64,000 nt of DNA from Cryobacterium sp. BB307 (lineage in GTDB: Bacteria > Actinomycetota > Actinomycetes > Actinomycetales > Microbacteriaceae). Location of the stretch: the NCBI RefSeq assembly GCF_012274275.1, contig NZ_JAANZA010000001.1:62001-126000 (forward strand), written 5' to 3'. Below, piece after piece: positions 52,106-60,032 of the stretch (position 1 is its first letter; each line of letters starts with the position of its first letter). The notes under the pieces were generated by a model. That model did not search any database and was not told the DNA's origin. It worked only from the letters and a program-made list of their open reading frames with translations. A program made the translations under genes and the position numbers.

Positions 52106-52136
52106 CTCGCGCGCGGCAACACCCGCACCAACAGCT

Positions 52137-52199
52137 CATCGAGTCGGGAGCTATTGCCCTTCTCACGCCCGCAAAACGGCTTTTCCTCCCGACTCGATG
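52137..52199. repeat. Palindrome family C, copy 2
   Basis: Arms CATCGAGTCGGGAG (52137-52150) and CTCCCGACTCGATG (52186-52199) are perfectly complementary; the interior pairs partly. Likely iclR terminator. The remaining spacer to 52266 holds a TATATT box (52237-52242) that may be the -10 of the next operon. Confidence 0.8.
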
Positions 52200-52266
52200 A
52201 AGGGCTTGACTGCCGACCCCGTGAGTGGTGGGATCGTATATTATTTCGTACACCAATGGAGGTGGC

Positions 52267-53814
52267 ATGGAACCGCTGGCCCGCGTCGAAGCGCTCCTGG
52301 GGTCCCGTCCCGGCAAGGTCATCGCCGTGCACCTCAACTATCCGAGCCGGGCCGCGCAGCGCGGTCGCACGCCGGACCAGCCGAGCTACTTCCTGAAGCC
52401 GTCCACCTCGCTCAGCCCGAGCGGCGAGTCGATCGAGCGGCCCTACGGATGCGAGCTGCTCGCCTTCGAGGGCGAGATCGCCCTGATCATCGGCACGCGC
52501 GCGCGACGCGTGCATCCGGATGCGGCGTGGGCGGCGGTTGAATCCGTGACAGCAGGGAACGACTTCGGCGTGTACGACCTGCGCTGGGCCGACAAGGGCT
52601 CCAACGTGCGGTCGAAGGGCGGCGATGGGTTCACCCCGATCGGCCCGGCGCTGATTCCGGCCGACCAGGTCGACCCGCGCGCACTGCGTGTGCGCACCTG
52701 GGTCAACGACGAGCTTGTGCAGGAGGACACGACCGCCGACCTGCTGTTCCCGTTCGAACAGCTCATCGCGGACCTGTCCCAACTGATGACCCTCGAGCCG
52801 GGCGATGTGATCCTCACGGGCACACCCGCCGGGTCGACCGTGGTGCAGCCCGCTGATGTCGTCGAGGTCGAGGTCGACACCGAGGGCTGGTCGACCGGGC
52901 GGCTGGTCACCCCCGTCGTTGCCGGCGCAGTGCCCTTCGCGTCCTATGGCGCCGGCCCGGTCGCCGATGACGCGCAGCGCGCGGAAGCCTGGGGATCCGC
53001 GGAGGCCGCGGGGGTCTCGGCGCCGCTGCCGCTGGTTGAGGGATCGCCAACACCGCTGATTGAGGGATCGCGAAGCGATCGTCTCGAAACCAGCACAGAA
53101 GATGTGGTCCCGATCACCACCGGCACCCTCTCCCCCGAGCTCCGCGCCAAGCTCGCATCCGTCGGCACCGCTACCCTCAGCGCACAGCTGCGCAAGCGCG
53201 GGCTAAACACCGTGAGCATCGACGGCGTCACGCCGACCAAACCGGGCCAGCACATGATCGGCCTGGCTCGCACGCTGCGCTTCATCCCCGCCCGTGAGGA
53301 CCTGTCGCAGCAGTTCGGCGCCGGTTTCACCGCGCAGAAGCGCGCGTTCGATTCGCTCAACGCCGGCGACGTGCTCGTCGTCGAGGCCCGCGGCGAGCGC
53401 GGCACCGGCACCGTCGGCGACCTGCTCGCCCTCCGCGCCCAAGTGCGCGGCGCAGCCGGCATCGTGACCGACGGCGGCGTGCGCGACTTCGCTGTCGTCA
53501 GTGAACTGGACATCCCCGTCTTCCACGCCGGCGCACACCCGGCCGTCCTGGGCCGCCGCCACGTGCCGTGGGAAACTGATGTCACGGTCGCCTGTGGAGG
53601 AACGGCCGTCCAGCCCGGCGACGTGATCGTCGGTGACGCCGACGGGGTGATCGTGATCCCGCCGTCGCTGGTGGAGGAAGTCGTTGACGACGCCATCGAG
53701 CAGGAGCGCCAGGAGCGGTTCATCGGCCAGCAGATCGAGGCCGGCGCGTCCGTCGATGGCCTCTACCCGATGAATCAGGACTGGCTCGCCAAGTACCGCG
53801 AGTGGACGCCATGA
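52267..53814 (+). CDS. Fumarylacetoacetate hydrolase-like domain fused to RraA-like aldolase domain
   Basis: 515 aa from ATG 52267 (GGAGG upstream). Residues about 25-235 are an FAH-family domain (SYFLKPSTSLSP, LLAFEGEIALIIG metal Glu residues, GNDFGVYDLR, LEPGDVILTGTPAG), the fold of HpaG isomerase/decarboxylases in homoprotocatechuate breakdown. Residues about 282-515 are an RraA-like/HMG aldolase-type domain (ASVGTATLSAQLRKRGL, AAGIVTDGGVRDFAVV with the metal-binding Asp/Arg-Asp pattern). The linker (about 250-280) is made largely of REP-like DNA read as LVEGSPTPLIEGSRSDRLETS. First gene of the hpa-type operon; GntR overlaps by 4 bp. Confidence 0.88.
   Translation: MEPLARVEALLGSRPGKVIAVHLNYPSRAAQRGRTPDQPSYFLKPSTSLSPSGESIERPYGCELLAFEGEIALIIGTRARRVHPDAAWAAVESVTAGNDFGVYDLRWADKGSNVRSKGGDGFTPIGPALIPADQVDPRALRVRTWVNDELVQEDTTADLLFPFEQLIADLSQLMTLEPGDVILTGTPAGSTVVQPADVVEVEVDTEGWSTGRLVTPVVAGAVPFASYGAGPVADDAQRAEAWGSAEAAGVSAPLPLVEGSPTPLIEGSRSDRLETSTEDVVPITTGTLSPELRAKLASVGTATLSAQLRKRGLNTVSIDGVTPTKPGQHMIGLARTLRFIPAREDLSQQFGAGFTAQKRAFDSLNAGDVLVVEARGERGTGTVGDLLALRAQVRGAAGIVTDGGVRDFAVVSELDIPVFHAGAHPAVLGRRHVPWETDVTVACGGTAVQPGDVIVGDADGVIVIPPSLVEEVVDDAIEQERQERFIGQQIEAGASVDGLYPMNQDWLAKYREWTP
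53031..53094 (+). repeat. One partial and one complete family E element in the FAH-RraA linker
   Basis: A truncated copy (53031-53048) and a full copy (53055-53094) with inner stem GATCGC/GCGATC lie in frame between the two enzyme domains. Confidence 0.9.
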
Positions 53815-54506
53815 CGGCCACCGTCAGCAAGTCGCAGCTCGCCTACCGCACCATCAAGGAGCGCATCAGCGACGGCTCCTACAGCCCCGGCTACCGGCTG
53901 GTGCTCGGGCGCATCGCCGAGGAACTCGGCGTCAGTGCGGTGCCGGTACGCGAGGCGATCCGGTTGCTCGAGGCGGAAGGGCTCGTGCAGTTCGAGCGAA
54001 ACGTCGGCGCGCAGGTCGCGATGCTCGACCCGACCGAGTACCAGGTCACCATGCAGACCCTCGCGCTGGTGGAGGGGTTCGCGACGGCGGTGTCCGCTCC
54101 GCACATGACCCCGGATGACGTCGCCCGCGCCCGCGCGATCAACGACGCCATGGCGCTGACGCTTGAACACTTCGACCCGGCGACGTTCACCCGCCTGAAC
54201 CTGGACTTCCACGCGGTGCTGTTCGAGAGCTGTCCCAACCCTCACGTGCTCGACCTGGTGCACCGCGGCTGGGCCCGGATGCGCGCGCTGCGGGAATCGA
54301 CGTTCAGCTTCGTTCCCGGCCGGGCCCGGGAATCGGTTCAAGAGCACGCGGAGTTGCTCGACCTGATCGAGTCCGGTGCCGACGCGCTGGAGCTGGAGCT
54401 GGCTGCGCGGAATCACCGGCTGCGGACGCTCGATGCGTTTCTCGCGCACTACGGGGCACCGGATGGGGTCCCGACAAGCTCGACCACCGGAGAGGGAGAA
54501 CGATGA
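53811..54506 (+). CDS. GntR family regulator, FadR subfamily
   Basis: 231 aa. Winged HTH at about 15-70 (LVLGRIAEELGVSAVPVREAIRLLEAEGLV) and an FCD ligand-binding domain (residues about 85-215) with histidine-containing helices (LDFHAVLFESCPNPHV). ATG 53811 overlaps the FAH-RraA stop codon. The last residues GVPTSSTTGEGER derive from a family F repeat (54467-54490). Embedded in the operon, probably its repressor responding to an aromatic or ring-cleavage product. Confidence 0.9.
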   Translation: MTATVSKSQLAYRTIKERISDGSYSPGYRLVLGRIAEELGVSAVPVREAIRLLEAEGLVQFERNVGAQVAMLDPTEYQVTMQTLALVEGFATAVSAPHMTPDDVARARAINDAMALTLEHFDPATFTRLNLDFHAVLFESCPNPHVLDLVHRGWARMRALRESTFSFVPGRARESVQEHAELLDLIESGADALELELAARNHRLRTLDAFLAHYGAPDGVPTSSTTGEGER

Positions 54507-55450
54507 AGTTTCGCAGTGACCCGAGCCAGATCCGCGGATCAATCGCGCCGGTCATGTCGCCTTTCCTGCCCGACGGCTCCCCTGACCTCGAGAGCCTCGA
54601 GAACCTGATCCGCTGGCAGCTCGCATCCGGAACCCACGGCATCTCGATCGGCGGCTCCACGGGCGAACCGAGCGCGCAGACCATCGAGGAACGCGCTCAG
54701 GCCATCGAACTCGCAGCGCGGGTCATCGACGACCGCGTGCCGTTCATCCCTGGCACGGGATCGGCCAAGCTCGACGAGACCCTCGAACTCACCCAGCGCG
54801 CGCAGGATGCCGGCGCCGATGCGGCCCTCATCATCACGCCGTACTACGCGCGCCCGACCCAGGAGGCGCTGTACCGCTGGTACAAGACGGTCGCCGACGA
54901 GTTCCCGGACCTGCCGATCGTCGCCTACAACGTACCCAGCCGCACCGCGGTCGACATCGCGCCGGAGACCGTCGCCCGCCTGTTCCGTGACGTCGACAAC
55001 TTCGTCGGCATCAAGGAGACCACCAAGGACTTCGAGCACTTCTCCCGCGTGATGCACCTGTGCGGGCCCGAGCTGCTGGTCTGGTCCGGCATCGAGCTGC
55101 TGTGCCTTCCACTGCTCGCGCTCGGCGGTGTCGGGTTCATCAGCGCCACCTCGAACATCGCCCCTGTCGCCCATGCGCAACTGTACGAAGCATGGGCAGC
55201 GGGCGACCTCGCACGCGCTCGCGAACTGCACTACGGTCTGCACCCTCTCGTGGACCTGCTGTTCGTGGAGACCAACCCGGCACCCGGAAAGTGGGTGCTC
55301 GAGCAGCGCGGCCTGATCCGCTCCGGTTACGTCCGCCCGCCACTGATCACGCCGACGGATGCCGGCATCCAGAAGATCCGCACCCTGCTCGACGAGGGCG
55401 GCAACCTACTCAGCCCGGTCGACGACTTCCAGATTGGAGCGATGCGATGA
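54503..55450 (+). CDS. DapA family lyase/aldolase (dihydrodipicolinate synthase-like)
   Basis: 315 aa TIM barrel of the N-acetylneuraminate lyase/DapA superfamily. Schiff-base lysine K171 in GIKETTKDF, Y142 in YNVPSRT, and GGSTGE at 50-55 are conserved. It overlaps the GntR gene by 4 bp and HpaE by 4 bp. The context points to cleavage of a 2-oxo acid to pyruvate (the role of HpaI in Escherichia coli) rather than lysine synthesis. Confidence 0.88.
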   Translation: MKFRSDPSQIRGSIAPVMSPFLPDGSPDLESLENLIRWQLASGTHGISIGGSTGEPSAQTIEERAQAIELAARVIDDRVPFIPGTGSAKLDETLELTQRAQDAGADAALIITPYYARPTQEALYRWYKTVADEFPDLPIVAYNVPSRTAVDIAPETVARLFRDVDNFVGIKETTKDFEHFSRVMHLCGPELLVWSGIELLCLPLLALGGVGFISATSNIAPVAHAQLYEAWAAGDLARARELHYGLHPLVDLLFVETNPAPGKWVLEQRGLIRSGYVRPPLITPTDAGIQKIRTLLDEGGNLLSPVDDFQIGAMR

Positions 55451-56943
55451 CGCACCACACTCCGGATGGCCTGCCCGAGCGCATCCGGCACTTCATCGAC
55501 GGCGAGTTCGTCGACAGTCTCGACGGCGCCACCTTCGACGTGCTCACCCCACTGACCAACGAAACCTACACGCAGGCGGCGTCCGGATCGGCGGCCGACA
55601 TCGACCGCGCGGTCGCCGCGGCGAAGCGCGCCTTCGATGATGGACCGTGGCCGAAGATGGTGGCGCGCGACCGTTGGCGCATCCTGAACAAGATCGCTGA
55701 CGCGGTCGAGGCGCAGGATGCCCGGCTCGCCGAGCTGGAGACATTCGACACCGGCCTTCCCATTTCCCAGGCCCTCGGCCAGGCGCGGAGGGCGGCGGAG
55801 AACTTCCGGTTCTTCGCTGACCTGATCGTCGCGCAGACCGACGACACTTTCCGGGTCCCCGGCAAGCAGCTCAACTACGTGCACCGCAAGCCGGTTGGCG
55901 TGGCCGGGCTGATCACCCCGTGGAACACCCCGTTCATGCTGGAGAGCTGGAAGCTCGCGCCGGCGCTGGCCGCCGGTTGCACGGTCGTACTCAAGCCGGC
56001 CGAGTTCACCCCTTTGTCGGCCAGCCTGTGGGCGGAGATCTTCCGCGAGGCCGGGGTCCCGGATGGCGTGTTCAACCTGGTCAACGGATTCGGCGAGACG
56101 GCCGGCGATGCGCTCGTCAAGCATCCGGATGTGCGCCTCATCTCCTTCACAGGCGAGACCACCACCGGGCAGACCATCTTCGCCAACGCCGCCCCGCACC
56201 TGAAGGGGCTCTCGATGGAGCTGGGCGGCAAGTCGCCTGCCATCGTCTTCGCCGACGCTGACCTCGACGCCGCGATCGACTCGACCCTGTTCGGCGTGTT
56301 CTCGCTGAACGGCGAGCGCTGCACCGCGGGCAGCCGAATCCTGGTCGAGCGCTCGATCTATGACGAATTCGTCGAACGCTACGCCGCCCGAGCGCGCAGC
56401 ATCGTCGTCGGCGACCCGCACGACAAGAAGACCGAGGTCGGCCCGCTCGTGCACCCGGAGCACTACGCCAAGGTGATGTCGTACGTCGAGCTCGGCAAGG
56501 ACGAGGGCCGGCTGGTCGCCGGCGGCGGACGCCCGGACGGCGTGGGCGCAGGCAACTACGTCGCGCCGACCGTGTTCGTCGACGTTGCCCCGGATGCGCG
56601 GATCTTCCAGGAGGAGATCTTCGGCCCGGTCGTCTGCATCACCCCGTTCGACACCGATGCCGAAGCGCTCGCGCTCGCCAACGCGGTCAAGTACGGGCTC
56701 GCCGCGTACCTCTGGACGACCGACCTGGAGCGCGCGCACGAGTTCGCGCACGGCATCGAGGCCGGCATGGTGTGGCTGAACTCCCACAACGTGCGCGACC
56801 TGCGCACCCCGTTCGGTGGGGTGAAGGCATCCGGACTCGGGCAGGAGGGCGGCTACCGCTCGCTCGACTTCTACTCCGAGCAGCAGGCCGTGCACATCTC
56901 GCTCGGCCCAGTACACACCCCGCGATTTGGAGCATCCGTATGA
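55447..56943 (+). CDS. hpaE: 5-carboxymethyl-2-hydroxymuconate semialdehyde dehydrogenase
   Basis: 498 aa aldehyde dehydrogenase. LITPWNTPFMLESWKLAPALAAGC, SFTGETTTGQTI, catalytic ELGGKSPAIV and NGERCTAGSR, and GVKASGLGQEGGYRSLDFYSE are typical of HpaE/HpcC. It oxidises the ring-cleavage semialdehyde made by the dioxygenase encoded next. Starts in a 4-bp overlap with the DapA-like gene and ends in one with hpaD. Confidence 0.92.
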   Translation: MTHHTPDGLPERIRHFIDGEFVDSLDGATFDVLTPLTNETYTQAASGSAADIDRAVAAAKRAFDDGPWPKMVARDRWRILNKIADAVEAQDARLAELETFDTGLPISQALGQARRAAENFRFFADLIVAQTDDTFRVPGKQLNYVHRKPVGVAGLITPWNTPFMLESWKLAPALAAGCTVVLKPAEFTPLSASLWAEIFREAGVPDGVFNLVNGFGETAGDALVKHPDVRLISFTGETTTGQTIFANAAPHLKGLSMELGGKSPAIVFADADLDAAIDSTLFGVFSLNGERCTAGSRILVERSIYDEFVERYAARARSIVVGDPHDKKTEVGPLVHPEHYAKVMSYVELGKDEGRLVAGGGRPDGVGAGNYVAPTVFVDVAPDARIFQEEIFGPVVCITPFDTDAEALALANAVKYGLAAYLWTTDLERAHEFAHGIEAGMVWLNSHNVRDLRTPFGGVKASGLGQEGGYRSLDFYSEQQAVHISLGPVHTPRFGASV

Positions 56944-57986
56944 GGGCACCTGACATCATCCGCGCCGCCTACGCCGAGCTGATCGTCACCGACTTGGCGG
57001 CATCCCGCCGCTTCTACGTCGACGTGCTTGGACTGGTAGTCAGCCACGAGGATGAGCACTCGATCCACCTGCGCGCCTTCGAGGAGTACCTGCACCACTC
57101 GCTCGTGCTGCGCCAGGGCGCTGTGCCGGCGCTGGCCGCGCTGGCCTACCGAGTGCGCTCCCAAGACGAGGTCGAGGTCGCCGCCCGCTATTACGAGGAG
57201 CTCGGGTGCCGCGTCGAACGTCGCCCGGCGGGCGCTCTCCTCGGCGTCGGCGCCGCGGTTCGGGTGGAGGATCCGCTGGGCTTCCCGCTCGAGTTCTTCT
57301 ACGACGCCGAGCATGTCGAGCGGTACACGCGCCGGTACGACGCCCACGGCGCGGGCGCGATCAGCAGGCTCGACCACTTCAATGTGGTGACTCCGGACAT
57401 CCCGACCGCCGTGCAGTACTACCAGGACCTCGGCTTCCGAGTGTCAGAGGACATCCAGGACGAGGACGGCACCATCTACGCATCCTGGCTGTTCCGCAAG
57501 CCGACGGTGCACGACATCGCCCTCACCGGCGGAGACGGACCCCGGCTGCACCACATCGCCTTCGCGACTCACGAGCGGGACCAGATTCTGCACATCTGCG
57601 ACAAGCTCGGGGCGCTGCGGCGGTCCGATCACATCGAGCGCGGCCCCGGTCGGCACGGCGTCTCGAACGCGTTCTACCTCTACCTGCGAGATCCGGATGG
57701 TCACCGCATCGAGATCTACACCCACGACTACTACACCGGTGATCCCGACAACCCGGTCGTCACGTGGGACGTGCACGACAACCAGCGTCGCGACTGGTGG
57801 GGAAACCCGGTGGTCCCGAGTTGGTACGCGGAGGCATCCGTTGTGCTCGACCTCGACGGCAACCCGAGGCCACTGGTCGAGCGTGCGGAAGAGCGCGAGG
57901 CGGATGTCACCATCGGCGCCGACGGTTTCTCGTACACGCGCAAGGGTGAGGAGATGCCGGAGTACAAGCTGGGCAATCAGCTCTGA
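56940..57986 (+). CDS. hpaD: 3,4-dihydroxyphenylacetate (homoprotocatechuate) 2,3-dioxygenase
   Basis: 348 aa two-domain extradiol dioxygenase. Metal ligands H146, H205 and E258 have exactly the spacing (59 and 53) of H155/H214/E267 in the Brevibacterium fuscum enzyme; with the same offset of nine, second-sphere N148, W183, H191, R234, H239, Y248 and R284 are also present. This pins the substrate as homoprotocatechuate. Iron or manganese (as in Arthrobacter MndD) cannot be told. Last gene of the operon; family E repeats follow 7 nt after the stop. Confidence 0.96.
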   Translation: MRAPDIIRAAYAELIVTDLAASRRFYVDVLGLVVSHEDEHSIHLRAFEEYLHHSLVLRQGAVPALAALAYRVRSQDEVEVAARYYEELGCRVERRPAGALLGVGAAVRVEDPLGFPLEFFYDAEHVERYTRRYDAHGAGAISRLDHFNVVTPDIPTAVQYYQDLGFRVSEDIQDEDGTIYASWLFRKPTVHDIALTGGDGPRLHHIAFATHERDQILHICDKLGALRRSDHIERGPGRHGVSNAFYLYLRDPDGHRIEIYTHDYYTGDPDNPVVTWDVHDNQRRDWWGNPVVPSWYAEASVVLDLDGNPRPLVERAEEREADVTIGADGFSYTRKGEEMPEYKLGNQL

Positions 57987-57992
57987 CGCCTT

Positions 57993-58063
57993 GCTGGTTG
58001 AGGGATCGCGAAGCGCGCCACCCGCTGGTTGAGCGATCGCGCAGCGATCGTCTCGAAACCAGC
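57993..58063 (+). repeat. Family E elements after hpaD
   Basis: A truncated copy (57993-58015) and a full copy (58024-58063) with loop GCA instead of GAA between GATCGC and GCGATC. Placed at the end of the hpa operon. Confidence 0.88.
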
Positions 58064-58174
58064 GCCGGAGTGTGGGCATGCTGCGAGCGACTTCACAGAC
58101 AGGTAACAGCGGCGGGCCTTAACTTCCGTTTTGCGAGCATCGTTCGATCTCGCTTCGAGAGTGAGGAGCTAGTG

Positions 58175-58441
58175 ATGATGTCTGAAACAAACCCCTCCGG
58201 CATGTCTGAGCAGGACCCGAAGCAGGAGAATCCGGACGGCGCAATCAGCGACGAGACCAGCACGCAGGGTGCCGGCCTCGACCAGAACGCGGGGATGGAC
58301 GAAGGCGGTAGGGACACCAGTTCCGAAATGGATGAGGGTGCCGGCTCCGCGATGGGAGACGCGATGGGCTCCGGCGGCCCTGGCGGAATGGACGACATGG
58401 GCGACTCGGGCGTCGATGAAGACACCGAGGAAGAGAGCTGA
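58175..58441 (+). CDS. Acidic low-complexity protein, 88 aa
   Basis: GAGGAG lies 6 nt before ATG 58175. Very rich in Gly, Asp, Glu, Met and Ser with almost no basic or aromatic residues; GAGSAMGDAMGSGGPGGMDD near residues 55-75. It looks disordered throughout. A second acidic protein gene starts 9 nt after its stop. Proteins like this in actinobacteria are often stress- or desiccation-linked, but I do not recognise a family and assign no function. Confidence 0.7.
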   Translation: MMSETNPSGMSEQDPKQENPDGAISDETSTQGAGLDQNAGMDEGGRDTSSEMDEGAGSAMGDAMGSGGPGGMDDMGDSGVDEDTEEES

Positions 58442-58450
58442 GGGAGCCGA

Positions 58451-58633
58451 ATGTCTGACCCCAACACCTCCCCCGGTCCGCGGGAAGAGGAAGACGAGAA
58501 CTTCGACGACACGCTTGTCACGGATGAGCACAGCGGTGCAGCGAACACGGACGAAGATGCTGCGATCGGCGACGAGGTGGACGACGACGAAGACCTCGGC
58601 GCACGTGGGAACGAGCCGCTAGAGGGCATCTGA
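58451..58633 (+). CDS. Acidic low-complexity protein, 60 aa
   Basis: GAGGGAG ends 4 nt before ATG 58451. About 40 percent of residues are Asp/Glu by eye (REEEDENFDDTL, DEVDDDEDLG). Coupled to the 88-aa acidic gene. No recognised family; predicted to be disordered. Confidence 0.65.
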   Translation: MSDPNTSPGPREEEDENFDDTLVTDEHSGAANTDEDAAIGDEVDDDEDLGARGNEPLEGI

Positions 58634-58726
58634 AACTCCGGCGGTCGGGCACCCGTGCGCGTATCGAGGCTTACCCGAAACCTCGATCCTTTGCGGTGGG
58701 ACGCCCGGCCGCCGGTTACACCCTTG

Positions 58727-58776
58727 TCGGTGGTCGAGCTTGCCGAGACCAGGATCTCGACAAGCTCGATCACCGA
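58727..58776. repeat. Family F inverted pair
   Basis: TCGGTGGTCGAGCTTGCCG begins a 22-nt arm (58727-58748) facing its complement at 58755-58776 with two mismatches and a 6-nt loop. The same unit forms the 3' tails of ribD and the GntR gene. Confidence 0.8.
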
Positions 58777-58818
58777 GTTCGCTCGTTGCGCGGGTGCATC
58801 TTCCATGCGCTGGTCCAA

Positions 58819-58852
58819 TTCGACCCGCGCGAGGAAGTTCGACCCGCGCGAG
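58819..58852. repeat. Direct repeat TTCGACCCGCGCGAG
   Basis: Two copies 19 bp apart (58819-58833 and 58838-58852), matching units at 2715-2731. Together with the family F hairpin they fill the 236-bp gap before the DUF488 gene, where I see nothing else. Confidence 0.6.
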
Positions 58853-58869
58853 CGCGACCGCGGTCCGAC

Positions 58870-59391
58870 TCACGCCTCGGGGTACCAGACCCGCGTGCCG
58901 TCGACCCGCGCGAACGACGTCAACGTGTTCGGCTTGACCGATGTTTCGCTCATAATGTCGAGCACCTCGACGCCGCGCACCAGCAGCGCATCCCCGACCA
59001 GCGACCGGTGGCAGCGCCACGGCACCGCCTCCGCGCACATGATCGCCACCGTCTGCTTCTCGGCGAGCGAGACCAGCCGGTCGACGGCATCCGCAAACTC
59101 GTCCGTCTGCATGTAATCGGCGTAGCCCCGGAACGACTGGTTGCGCCACGCGGTGTTGATGCTGTCCTTGCTCGTCTTACGCAGGCCGCCGAGCTCCTTG
59201 ACCCACTGGTAGTCAATGCCGGCATCCGGAAGCGCGGTCTCGAGCGCCGTCTGACCGAACTGCGGATTGTGCCGTGAGCCGGGAACCGTGCGCACGTCGA
59301 CGAGCCGTTGCACCGTGTTGGCATGCAGCATTCCCACGAACTCGTCGAACGGATGCGTCGAGTGTCCGATCGTGAACACCGTGGTCGCCAT
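58870..59391 (-). CDS. DUF488 family protein
   Basis: 173 aa. FTIGHSTHPFDEFVGML at the N terminus, LVDVRTVPGSRHNPQF, and VAIMCAEAVPWRCHRSLVGDALL are the DUF488 hallmarks, including the cysteine-containing MCAE and WRCHR motifs. Function not established. ATG 59391 has a TAGCGT box at 6 nt and no ribosome binding site, so the mRNA is probably leaderless. Confidence 0.92.
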   Translation of the reverse strand: MATTVFTIGHSTHPFDEFVGMLHANTVQRLVDVRTVPGSRHNPQFGQTALETALPDAGIDYQWVKELGGLRKTSKDSINTAWRNQSFRGYADYMQTDEFADAVDRLVSLAEKQTVAIMCAEAVPWRCHRSLVGDALLVRGVEVLDIMSETSVKPNTLTSFARVDGTRVWYPEA

Positions 59392-59397
59392 GCTGTG

Positions 59398-59403
59398 ACG
59401 CTA
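59398..59403 (-). promoter_or_regulatory. -10 element for leaderless DUF488 mRNA
   Basis: TAGCGT on the minus strand, 6 nt before ATG 59391. Confidence 0.4.
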
Positions 59404-59510
59404 ACCGGTTTCGCTCCGCAAACTCTCAGGCAGTGACAAGCACTCGACTCTATGGTGACGATTCCACGAGCACCCGAGCTCGGATGCTCCCAATACGGAA
59501 GGAGCACGCT

Positions 59511-60032
59511 GTGGCACGCACCGACTCCTCGCCGCACGCGAGGTCAAAGCGCCCTATTTCGCCGATAGCCGGACCGTATGGGCATCCGTTCCACCCGCTC
59601 ATGGTGACGATTCCGATCGGGACCTGGGTGGCCAGCTTCATCTTCGATATCGCTGCCTTGACCAGCGACGACCCGCACGCGTTCGTGCGCGGCGCTGTGT
59701 GGCTGATAGGCATCGGTATCATCGGCGCGATCGTCGCGGCCGCTCTCGGGGTGATGGACTTTCTGACGCTGCAGCGTGGCACAAGGGCCTATCAGATGGC
59801 ACTCACCCACATGCTCATCAACGTCGGCGTGCTGGTGCTCTTCATCATCAACTGGTTCATCCGCCTCGACGATGACTACGAAGCGCTCAACATCGTCGGA
59901 TTCGTTCTGTCGATCATTGCGCTGCTGGCGCTGTCGGTATCGGGATGGCTCGGCGGCATGCTCGCGTACCACTACGGTGTGCGCGTGGCGGACGAGTCCA
60001 CTCAGGCGGCAGATGGTTTCCAAAACCGCTGA
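59511..60032 (+). CDS. DUF2231 family membrane protein
   Basis: 173 aa, four membrane segments (about 32-52, 62-85, 95-118, 130-152). GPYGHPFHPLMVTIPIGTWVASFIFD is the diagnostic DUF2231 motif, with histidines that might bind heme or metal. GTG 59511 has GGAAGGAG 6 nt upstream. Overlaps the SDR start by 20 bp. Confidence 0.9.
   Translation: MARTDSSPHARSKRPISPIAGPYGHPFHPLMVTIPIGTWVASFIFDIAALTSDDPHAFVRGAVWLIGIGIIGAIVAAALGVMDFLTLQRGTRAYQMALTHMLINVGVLVLFIINWFIRLDDDYEALNIVGFVLSIIALLALSVSGWLGGMLAYHYGVRVADESTQAADGFQNR

Noticed and set aside
54503-55450. Annotation as lysine-pathway dapA
   Set aside because: The fold and lysine are right, but the gene is locked into a catabolic operon with 4-bp overlaps, so I keep a family-level name only.
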